64,000 nt of DNA from Mauremys mutica (taxonomy: Eukaryota > Chordata > Testudines > Geoemydidae), in contig NC_059076.1 of assembly GCF_020497125.1 (NCBI RefSeq), positions 9,973,951-10,037,950 on the forward strand. The letters run 5' to 3'. This document shows, piece by piece, positions 34,421-44,217 of the stretch. Both the position numbers and the translations under genes were made by a program. Position 1 is the first letter of the stretch. The number at the start of each line of letters is the position of its first letter. The notes beneath the pieces were generated by a model. It saw only the letters and a list, made by a program, of their open reading frames with translations. It did not search any database and was not told where the DNA came from.

Positions 34421-37400
34421 GGTAGATATGACAATAACTATTAGGTGATGCTATTGCAAATGTAGGGCCCAGCCCTGCTAGGTGCTGAGTACCCTCAAGT
34501 TCATTGAAATCAGTCAGACTTGAGACCTCTTACCTCCTAGCAGCATCATAGTATTGGAGTTTATGGCCACATGTTACTTTCAGTTATACCAGTGTAGACA
34601 CAACAGCTGGCACTGCTCTAATGTTATAAAATGGTGCAGAATTTGGGCCTTTGTATTAAATGGGGAAGAACAAACACAGAAAACAAAAAATCTTCTTCCT
34701 AAGGTTATTTTTTCTGTATTTTAGATGGCTAAAGAAATATTGTGAAAACGTGGGATGGAAGAATCGTAGGGAAAGTGCACCGTACGGATGTGACTATGCT
34801 TCCTAGGTTGGAATAACAAACCTAGAAGAAAGGGTAGAATAATCACTGATGTTGCTCCTAAGGCACATGCTAGGCTACCAAAGGTCTGTAGTTAGTTGAA
34901 ACTCAAAGAGGATTAGTTGGGGAAGTCAAGGAACAGCTGTAGACGAAGGCAGCACTAGCACTTCCCTCCTTTTGCCACCAGGGGCATCTCCTGGGGATTG
35001 CAGCAACAGGGACTCCTCTCTCATGAACCTTTCATCTGATTCACTTCTAACATGGTAGCTAGGTCTGGGGCTGAGAGAGAATTTTAACCCCTACCAGCTT
35101 CAAGGTTAAAGATGTTTGCTGGATTTTAGAATGGGGGCCAATGGAGGACGCTTGGAAATGGCAACTAAATTGCTACCTTAGCAATGGGGAAACACCCCGC
35201 TCCAAAATAGTAAAATGTAGTTTACGTGATGGGAATATTGATGGTACACTCACAGATGGCCATTTCAACTTACACCCACTGTGCTCAGCATCATAAGGCT
35301 GAGGCAATTATTTCCAGTATTGCATGAGGCTCACGGATAGTTCCTGAAACTTCTCGAATAGGATCATGTCATAATAAATGCATTCAAGGCTTGCAGTTGA
35401 AAATATGCATTGTAAGCTTCTAACACAGATAAAAACCTCAAAGTGCAAATGCTTCTCCAAACCATCTCCAACGAATCTCAAATGCAAAACCACCATAGAA
35501 ATGCTGAGAGGCTGAAAAGCATTATTGTAAACACAGGGCTCAGTCTTGCAATGACCCCCCTTCAACCTCCCCCAGTAGAATTTATTGCAGGATTGAGGCC
35601 ACAGGTTGCAAACTGCTTGTATTGTACAACAACTTGCTCATACATTTCACTTCTCTCAATCTCTGCAGACACCAATAAACAATAATGCCAGTAGTGTTGG
35701 ATCATCGATCATGTTTTAAACTAATGGCTAAAGGATGTGTGCTATGTGGCTCTCCCTTTAGAAGTTCACTGAGGATGTGTGCCTCCTGAAACCGAGGGTG
35801 AAATTCAGGAGAAACACCAATTTAAATGTACCTTTTCTTTGGGGAAAGATACTTGCCACCCAACTGTGCAAATGAGATGTCGCACAAAGGAACCCACTTT
35901 CTTCCTACTAATCAATGCTGGGTTTTTCCTTTGAAATCTGAACAATGCTTCTTCAGCGCTTCCCTCTGATAATTCAGCAGATGCAACCTAGAATCATGCA
36001 GAATTACTCTACCTTAAACTCACTCACAACACCCATTGGCTTCTTGTGGATGGCCCAGCATCATTCTTCCTATTGCATTGGCCCAATTTTAATTAAATTA
36101 CCATACTGAGCAATACCTTATGTGCTCTTTCCTTGCCAGTAGTTCCATTGAGTTACTGGACTACGTTCATCCGTAAGGTGGGCAGAACTTGACTCACTGT
36201 AGAATGCTGATAATGCTCGGGATTGGTAGATCGTTTCAGTGCGTCTGGTATGAACCACCATGAATCCTTCTATGGGACTCTCTATCTTGAACTCAACACA
36301 AGGGAAATCACTGTAGTACTGGGACTGCTCTTTCAACACTTTCCTGTGTGCCCTAGATAAAAAGGACACCATTTCCCCCATACTAATGTCTCAATACCCA
36401 CCAGCTCTCACTTAGGCTCCTAAATAAGGGATCAGAGTTTTGAGAGCTCAACTCCCATTTAGACAGAATGGAAGCTGCTGACTGGACACTGAGCCCTTTT
36501 GAAAACCATATTTGACAGGCTGTGATTAGGAACTATAACGTGAGTCCTTTGGAAGCCAGCACCCAGGGCCCTGGGTGTAGTGAAATGAGGTTTGACTTAG
36601 GTCATTTGGGTTTGGAAGGGTAGAATGCGTCACCTGTAGAAAGCTTGATGAGCTCATGAGGTAATTAGCTCTCCAGCTAGCCAGCTCCAGGCGAAGGCAA
36701 GCAGTAGAAAAGACTGAGCCAGAAAGCAGGACGTGTGCTCCACATAACTCGCTGTGTTGTGATTTACCTGGAGCATTAATATCAATACAGGTGCTTGATG
36801 GAGGTATATGGGTGGACTGTGTATTTTGCTTCAGTCACAAAGAGGGCTTACCAGCTGGGGTTTCCAGCAGCTGAAGGGAAAAGCTGTTTACACCATATAG
36901 TGTTCACACCATACCACTTAAGTCTGCTGAGGTGCTGAGAACTCTTCTGAAAATCTGGCCCCACCTATGGGATCTGAGCTCTTTTGAAAATCTGAGCCAC
37001 ACAGCAAAATAATGATTCATGTCCCGTGGTGCAAGCCAATCAATGGGGCTGAGATGGCATAAAGGAGGGCAGGATCTGACCCAGAGTATTTGTTTTGCAG
37101 TATTTACAAAGCTAAAATCTTAGTGGTGAAACAGAAGAGGGCACACTCCAAAGTAGGTAAAAGGCTTTGGCCATTCGGCAGTAGGCTGAGCTACAATGGA
37201 GGATGCTTGGCTGGGTGTACTTCTTAAATGGCATTACACTGTCATTGTCCCAGGCGAGAAACTGAAAAGCAGGGGCTGGATGTTTGTCACATCTGCTTGG
37301 GAGAATCCCCATAAAAAGCAGCCTAAAAACCTCTCAGAATGGACTGGGACATGGGTCCCTGTCCAGAAAGAGGTGAAGGCTAGAGGCCTGAGCAGGCAGG

Positions 37401-37452
37401 CAGGGTTGAAGGTGCAGCTACACTGAAACTCTGCCAGTGAAGTCCTCAGGAA
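34421..37452. other. No gene; palindromic-repeat traces
   Basis: No supported gene in 3 kb. Traces of the small palindromic class occur near 34485-34530, 36420-36510 and 36915-36995 ('cttctgaaaatctggcccca', 'gagctcttttgaaaatctga'). Confidence 0.35.
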
Positions 37453-38045
37453 TAGAGCTGTGTGGGGAATGGGTTTTCCTGTCCTGTGAAAAATGTCCCA
37501 TTTTTGCATCAGGGCAGAACCAAGACCTTTCAAAGATTTTAAACAAAAACCAGAGAGTCCCCAGCTACCCCTGACACACTAGTTCCCAAGAGCCTGGTGG
37601 TTAGCGCACTCACCTTTGAAGCTGGAGCTGCAGATTCAAGTCTTTGTTCTCCCTGATTCAAACCATGGAATTGAGCCTGGGATTCGCACACCCCACGGGG
37701 AGTGTTCTAACTACTGGGCTAGAGTATCTGTCTTTGGTCCAATAATACTTCATTATTTGTGCAAAGTAGAGAGAAACTGGTGCCACAGCCCTGTGGGTAG
37801 GGAACTCACCTGTATCTGGGAGACTCAGATTCAATTCCCTGCTCTGCCCGGCTGATGGTTATTGGCAGTTCTGGGGTGTCTCACTTTCTTGTGGTGGTTG
37901 ATCAGAAATTCCCTCCTGGATCTGAGAAACCTTTCCCAAGAGAAGCTTTGTTGAAACTGGAATGTTCCCACAAAAAAAAATTGGTTTTGACAAATTGGCA
38001 TTCTCTGACAAAACTGTTTTGTCAAAACTTTCCTCCCCAGCTCTC
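37453..38045. mobile_element. AT-rich MITE with tRNA-like centre
   Basis: Starts TAGAGCTGTG and ends CCCAGCTCT. Arms contain 'ttttgacaaattggc' and 'actgttttgtcaaaac'. The centre (about 37590-37860) carries tRNA-like phrases: 'ggtggttagcgcactcacc' and 'cagattcaagtctttg', then a second pair 'gtagggaactcacctg' and 'cagattcaattccc'. This matches the organisation at 3442-3837. No target duplication could be confirmed. Confidence 0.45.
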
Positions 38046-39644
38046 CCCCAGAATAGATAGAATAGTTAGATTTCCTTTTCTCTACCCATTCCAAGATTGT
38101 ATACTGTTCCCTCCCCTTTTTCAGCAGTGGGCATCCTGGCTTAGGCTCCTGGGCAAACTGTTCTCTCGCTCATCCACCCGCTTTCAGTTTCACTTTTCCT
38201 GGGATGTTGTAATTTACTGCATTGCAATAACTATCTAGAACAAATAAAGTTCAAAGAACTAAATGTATGAATTAAAGGCCACACTCTGCCCAGATAATTG
38301 TCTTGTGCAACCCATTAAACCTCAGTTTAGCCCTAATTCTTCCCAGGGCTGGGAAAAGTACCAATAGGTTCGAGTATCTTGCTGCTCTTTTATACCACTT
38401 TTGCATCATGAAGGGGTCAACACTTGATCTTCCTAGGTGGGATTCCCCTAGTACAGTGGGAGGTGGCAGATGGGTTCTTCAGGCATAGTAGGGCCAGCGC
38501 AATGACCCTCTCTTGGCTCACCTCACAACCCCTGGCTTAAGTGCCAGCCTAGAGACTCGCGGGGGGCATGGCCAGAGTTCAGTGGACTTCAGCTCTTCTG
38601 GATGATCAAACGTTCTTTGCTCCAAGCATAAGATAGCATAGCTGCTAGGGCTGCTCTAGCTTGTGGTCTGGCATTCGGAAGCAATTTGCCCCTTAGGTGT
38701 TAAGGTGACATAGGCACTTCTGCCCTTAGCCCCCTGGGCCTTCAGGAGAGCACTGCTCAGGACTGATACATCTGCGGTTTTACTCACTGTGTTCGTTGAA
38801 TATTTCTCTTCTCCCTATTTAGGGAAACAACCCTTAAAGAGACAGTAGCATTGAGCAGACTCTCTTATTGCCAGTAAACAGACACTTAAGACGCTCAGAA
38901 TCAACATTCATAATAACTGTAAAACCATAATCCTACTGAATCCCCTTTCAACTAATTTAGAGTGTGAAGAAATCTCCTGTATATATCTAGGGCTCAATCC
39001 TAAACCTTTTCTAATCTGAGGCAGCTGTATAATTTGGGACAAACACAGAACATTTTGTGACAAGAGATAAAATCACCTGTAGGGGCTAGATAAAAACCAT
39101 CAAACTCACTTTGAGTGTGATGCCAGTTAGATTGGAGACACTGAGTTCTCCAGAGGCACGAGGGAGAGTGTTGTTACATTCACCCTACAGATTTATTTTC
39201 AGAGATGGAAACAAGAAGATTTTAATCCCTTAAACTTTAATTTTATTTTTAGTGGAAAAGACTTTTTGCCTCTATATCTGCCTTTGCCTTCTGGTGCCTA
39301 AAGCTGGTTAGAAGAAAAATCAGTATTTCAATTGGTTGTTTATTCTGAGTCAGCGAGAGCCAACATTTTGAAATTTTTTAGAAAATGAAATTTAAAAAAA
39401 ACCCAAAAAAACCCAACTATTTTCAGGTATGTTACAAAGCAGAACCTTTCCAAATGATTTTAAATTGAGTCAAATATTTTTTCTTGTCCGCCTGCTCTTG
39501 AAGAATAGCTTTTTCAACCATGAGTTTTTCATAGCAAAAGAGCATCTAATGTGAATAGAGCATTTGGGCCTAGCAAATGATACAGATCTTTGGAAGCTGT
39601 CCCTTCAGGACTTTTTACCTGACTTCTTAGTAGCTGGAACAAAC
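38046..39644. other. No feature recognised
   Basis: No gene. AT-rich words near 39360-39540 resemble the TAGRGCTG MITEs, but no ends were found. Confidence 0.35.
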
Positions 39645-40315
39645 ACTTGGGTCTTGGAAGCTGAAGTAGGGAGGTCACCCCACTCCAGAAAGAAAGGGGT
39701 TAAAACCCACTCTGGGAAAGGGCTGCCCTGAGGATCCAATCAGGGGAAGGCAAGTAGCAGCCAATCCGGGCCCGGTAAGGCTGGTATAAAGAGGGCTGTG
39801 AGGTAGGAGGCAGGCAATCTCACTCCAGCCTCGGGATGGGAAGGACCTGGTTGCCTGGGAGCACAGGGTACCTTCAACAGAGCAGTGCTGGGGAAGGGGC
39901 AGGCTAAGCTGGGGAGCTCAGGCCTGTTGACCTCCCAGGTGGCCTGACAGGAAGGCCTAAGGAGGTACTGGGACTGCAGGGAAAGGCAGCAGGTCCAAAC
40001 CCCTAGCAATGGTGAGTGGCCATTCCAGACTGCAGTTTGCCCCTGAGTAAAGGGGCTACATGAAGACTGGCAGTGGGTCACTGAGACGAGGTGGGCTTAG
40101 GGGAGTGGGGTTCCCTGGGTGAGGGGCAGCACCCCAAGATAAGGGGGGACATGGGGCCTACACATGGTGGAGATAAAGGGATGGCAGAGGGGCAGAGGGG
40201 CAGGTAACAGAGGGTGAGACACCTCCCTATAGAGGGCACTCCAGGGCTGAGAGAGCTAATTCCCAGGATGGCCAGCAGGAGGCGCCACGGTAGTGACTCA
40301 GCGCTCTGCTACAGA
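39645..40315 (+). repeat. GC-rich TATA-containing retroelement-like repeat
   Basis: Begins near 'gtcaccccactccagaaaga'. It has a TATAAA at 39785-39790, followed at transcription-start distance by 'atctcactccagcctcggga', and ends near 'gccagcaggaggcgcc' (about 40268-40283), which resembles a CTCF core. From memory this is a common turtle repeat, but I cannot assign its class. No terminal duplication found. ORF at 39740-40081 is not believed. Confidence 0.5.
39785..39790 (+). promoter_or_regulatory. TATA box in GC-rich repeat
   Basis: 'gctggtataaagagggc' is a strong TATA context at the head of the GC-rich repeat. Confidence 0.45.
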
Positions 40316-40329
40316 AGCATAATATCTTG

Positions 40330-40628
40330 GGCCTGGTCTACACTAAGGGGGGGGGGGGTCGAACTAAGGTACGCAAGTTCAGCTACGCGAATAGCGTAGC
40401 TGAACTCGAAGTACCCTAGTTCGAACTACTCACCCGTCCAGACGCCGCGGGATCGAAGTCTGTGGCTCCAAGGTCGACTCCACCACCGCCGTTCGCGGTG
40501 GTGGAGTTCCGGAGTCGACCGGAGCACGTGGGGAGTTCAAACTATCACGTCTTGATTAGACGCTATAGTTCGAACTCCGAGAAGTCGAACTCTCCGCATT
40601 GACCCGTGCGGTAAGTATAGACCTACCC
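40330..40628. mobile_element. Harbinger-type MITE with two internal hairpins
   Basis: Ends are GGCCTGGTCTACACTAAG and the complement of GGGTAGGTCTATACTTAC, sharing the GTCTACACT core of the complete Harbinger element. Flanks are TTG (40327-40329) and TTA (40629-40631), a diverged 3-bp duplication. Inside are two perfect inverted repeats: 12-bp arms starting GTTCAGCTACGC, and 13-bp arms starting ACTCCACCACCGC with a 5-base loop. 'gttcgaact' words recur. There is no ORF; movement would depend on proteins from elsewhere. Confidence 0.75.
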
Positions 40629-41086
40629 TTAGACTTTCAAAGCCATATTGTGAGGCTACCAAATTGATTCCCGATGCCAGTGGTCAGAGTCAGGGCTTCG
40701 TTTCTTGCTTTGGTTTGTTTATGTAGCTTTTTATTTGTCTTTTGCATTTCTTTTTTGAACTTTAGGCTTCCGATCTTGCTCTTGTTGGTGCCCCCTTTTT
40801 TTGAGAGCGAGCGGGAATATAAAATGGTTATGAAATGCAAAAAAGGTCTACTGGAAACCCGACTGCCTTTTTAATCAAGCTCAGCAACAGAAGAAATCTG
40901 AATTTGATTAGCTTTATTTACATCCGAAGGGATTCTTTGAAGACAGAATGTCCCTGGTCCATCACCCCAGGGGACTATACACACTTGGGGATTCAGCTCC
41001 GTCTGTTGGAAGAACACAAAAATGATGAAAAAAAATATTGGTGAGCTGCCTCTCAACTTCAGTCATGTCACATCTTTTATTAGCCT
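40629..41086. other. No feature recognised
   Basis: No supported gene. Small hydrophobic or basic frames here show no domain. Confidence 0.4.
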
Positions 41087-41493
41087 CAGAGGTGAAAGTA
41101 AGCCAGTATGGTCCGGTACGCCATGCCAAACCAGCTTCCCCAGGCTGGTGATTTAAAGCCCTGGGGTAGCAGCAGCAGGGCTCCAGCAGTGATTTAAAGG
41201 GCCCAGGGCTCCAGCCGCTGTGGGGAGCCCCGGGCCCTTTAAATCACCACTTCAGCCCCGCTGCCAGAGCCTGGGGTAGCAGTGGCAGTGCTCCGGTGGT
41301 GATTTAAAGGGCCAGGGGCTCCGCTGCAGTAGCGGTGGCTGAAGTCCTGGGAGTTTAAATCTTGATTTAAAGGGCCCGGGTATTTAAAAGTCCTGCCTCT
41401 TCCGGTTGAGGCCCCGCCTCTTCCAGTTGAGGTCACGCCTCCTGCTCAGGACTCTGGCATACCGGTAAATCCTTTAAATTATTTTCACTCCTG
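41087..41493. mobile_element. hAT-type MITE, about 407 bp
   Basis: Starts CAGAGGTGAAAGTAA and ends TTATTTTCACTCCTG, complementary with few mismatches. Flanks ATTAGCCT (41079-41086) and ATTAGACT (41494-41501) match at 7 of 8 positions, an 8-bp duplication typical of hAT. The interior repeats 'gtgatttaaagggccc' and its complement several times, so it can fold on itself. There is no transposase gene. Confidence 0.8.
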
Positions 41494-41501
41494 ATTAGAC
41501 T

Positions 41502-42738
41502 CCACCTTCTCCCTTGGAAATGTGGAAGTGGAGTGATACAAACCCTTTGGGGAATTTCACAACTTTCTCACCGTCTTTTTAAGTGGGAGAGAAAAGATAG
41601 CACAAAAATATCATAAATCCAGAAGATCGTCAGCTTCATTTGCAAGGCCAAGAAAAGCAAATCAGGAAAGTTAACTGATATTTCGCTTTCCTGCTCAGCA
41701 GCAGCACAGATAAATAGCTCTGTGGCTCACCTGTTCTGTTAGCAAAGTTATTATTCTGTTTCCTGTACTGCACCATCTGCCCGCGCTATTAATGGAGTTT
41801 TAGGCAATTATACACATGTGAGTGGCCTGCAGGCATTATTACTGCTACCACAGGAAAACCATGGGGTAAAGAGTGAAGATGTGTGTTTGGGGCAAGGGGA
41901 ATAGTTGTGACTGTCTCTGCTATTTCATTTGAACACTGTGCAGCTTGGCAAATTGATGACAGGGCCTTTTAAATGCACGCTCAATGTATAATCATGTTGT
42001 AACTAATGGTGTGTGATGTGCACTTTCTTGCTGGCCAGATATTATTACATAGTCCAGATGTTCCGCAGTGCCTCTGGGAGAACACTAAGGTAAAATATAT
42101 TATATACATATGGAAAGGTGCTAAAGGCAATGGGTGCCAAGCACTCCCTTTCCAGCCCAACAGAAGGAGAAATCAAACACCTTTATGCTGGAAAAAAAAC
42201 CAACCAGCTGTCGTCAATGGGGGTGACTGCCCAAGGCAGTAGGCTAGAACAAAGCCCAGGTAGATTAATAGGAGTGTTCCTTGTTGCAGATGCAAGGGCT
42301 AGGGTATCTGCGTCAGGCTTTGTGTGGCTCAGAAAGTCAGGAGAAGGAGTTCAGAGAGGAAGCAGAGACACAGGTCGTCTTGGGCACAGAACTTGCTGGA
42401 GTGGCAGATTTGGGAATTTCTGAGCAAAGGAACTGCCTACTGTTGTTCCCGCTGCAATCAGGGAACTACTTTGTGTACATTTTTAGGTAAATTACACCAT
42501 GAAAATCCTTGACTCATAACACTGATTTCTCCATCGTTACGGAAACAACCTGGCGAGGCCCCGAATATTGGCTAACATATTCCATTTTAATATGGCCAAA
42601 GGGGCAGCGAAATCAGCACACACATTAATAATGTAATTTTAATTCACCGGTTGTCCACACCACATATATCATGAGTCTGTTGAAAGTTAGGCTGCTCTGC
42701 AAAAATAGACTCAAGAATTCTGACAAATGTAAACGGTG
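41502..42738. other. No gene; part may be unique conserved DNA
   Basis: No repeat ends seen. Complex AT-rich text around 41580-41830 and 42580-42670 lacks repeat hallmarks and could be conserved noncoding DNA. Frames at 42006-42512 lack domains. Confidence 0.3.
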
Positions 42739-42842
42739 AGGTTTTCAAAAGTGGTCCGAGTTCATTCTGCTCCCATAGAAGTCAATGGGAGTTTTACCAG
42801 GGTACACTTGAGCCACTTCTGAGTGCTTTTGAAAATACCACC
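42739..42842. repeat. Palindromic repeat (hairpin)
   Basis: 'gaggttttcaaaagtggtcc' faces 'agtgcttttgaaaataccac', and 'ctcccatagaagtcaatggg' is self-complementary near the centre. Same class as 16557-16636. Confidence 0.6.
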
Positions 42843-43113
42843 AGTAAGTTCTAACATGCAAAATGTTTTTCAAAGATAAATATGAAATGGCAGAAATAAA
42901 ATAAAGATGGTTCTATAATAGGGCTTACAGCTTTCAAATGAGTGAAGTTAGCATAGGATGTTATAACTGTTTTATCGCAATGTGGCAAATTTATTCTAAT
43001 TATGTACTACTTTGAGGAGGTGATTTTGGAATCGCTATAAAACTATGGATCCTTAGTTCATGACTTATTCAGTGTGCCAACTAAACTTTATTCCAGTTAA
43101 ATTTATTGGACTC
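42843..43113. other. No feature recognised
   Basis: AT-rich, no gene. Confidence 0.4.
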
Positions 43114-43116
43114 TCA

Positions 43117-43351
43117 GGGCATGTCTACACTTACCGGGGGTCGATGCTGCAACAATCGATGCACCGGGGGTCGATTTAGTGGGTCTAGCCCTTGTACTCT
43201 AATGGAATGAGAAGCGTAGGTAAGTCGATAGGAGAATGTCTCCCATTGACCCAGTGTGGTGTAGACACTACAGTAAACTGACCTAGAAGTTATTCACGTA
43301 GCTGGAGTTGCGTAACTTAGGTCAACTTACCCCCGTAGTGTAGACAAGATG
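43117..43351. mobile_element. Harbinger-type MITE, 235 bp
   Basis: Ends GGGCATGTCTACACTTAC and the complement of CATCTTGTCTACACTAC share the TGTCTACACT core. Flanks are TCA (43114-43116) and TCG (43352-43354). 'gggggtcgat' occurs twice near the left end and 'cttacccccg' at the right. No ORF. Confidence 0.75.
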
Positions 43352-43814
43352 TCGGTAGCCATTCAGCTAAAAATAATCCCTTTAGAAAATTAAATCAATT
43401 TAAAAGTGAGATCTCAATTCAACTGAAAATTATGTCACACTTTATGTTCCATTTTAATCAATTTATGAAGTGTTAACTGGTGATTAATAGATGTTTTAAT
43501 AATGATGACTTGTTAAAGGTTATCATATAAACCAACAGGTCAATAGGTTGCTTAAACCATGGTTTATATCCATGTCAATTTATTTTTCATGTCTAGAATA
43601 TCTGTTCTCCATTTATTAACCATGTATAAAGTGAGCCTTAACATAAATTGGGACCCAAATGTCCCTTATTTTGTTTTTTCTCACATAGGAGCTAAATGTT
43701 CCAAAAATCTGTCCCTTATTGACTTAAAACATATTGATAGGTATCTAAGATTCAACTTGTGAATGAAACACAATTACACTTTATTCATGTAAGTCATTCA
43801 CAGGTTTTGTAACC
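43352..43814. other. No feature recognised
   Basis: AT-rich, with TTTATTA-type words and no gene. Confidence 0.4.
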
Positions 43815-43822
43815 CTCCGGGT

Positions 43823-44209
43823 CAGGGGTGGCTCTACCTTTTTGGCCGCCCCAAGCAGTTATGCGCGGGAGGCGCCCCAGAGCCGCGGGAGCAGCGGACC
43901 TCCCGCGGGCATGAGTGCGGAGGGTCCGCTGGTCGCGCGGCTCGGCTGGACCTCCCGCAGCTGCTGACGGTTGGCTGGTCCGGCGGCTCCGCTTGAGCTG
44001 CCGCAGTCATGCCTGCGGGAGGTCCACTGGAGCCGCGGGACGAGCGCCTCCTCCGCAGTCATGCCTGCGGGAGGTCCGGTCGTCTCGGGGCTCCGGTGGA
44101 CCTCCCGCAGGCATGACTGCGGCAGGTCCGCCAGCCCAGCCTGCCGCCCCCCCGGGAAAGGGCTGCCCCACGCGCGTGCTTGCCGCGCTGGGGTCTGGAG
44201 CCGGCCCTG
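43823..44209. mobile_element. GC-rich hAT MITE with perfect 8-bp duplication
   Basis: Ends are CAGGGGTGGCTCTACC and the complement of CAGGGCCGGCTCCAGACC. CTCCGGGT is repeated exactly at 43815-43822 and 44210-44217, a clean hAT-type duplication. The interior is very GC-rich and CpG-rich, with a perfect 23-bp inverted repeat (44055-44077 against 44098-44120) and further copies of 'cctgcgggaggtcc'. Long frames on both strands come from the repeat structure and are not genes. Confidence 0.88.
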
Positions 44210-44217
44210 CTCCGGGT

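Noticed and set aside
40674..40874. 66-codon hydrophobic frame resembling a membrane protein
   Set aside because: T-rich sequence encodes Leu/Phe runs by chance; no start context, splice signals or family.
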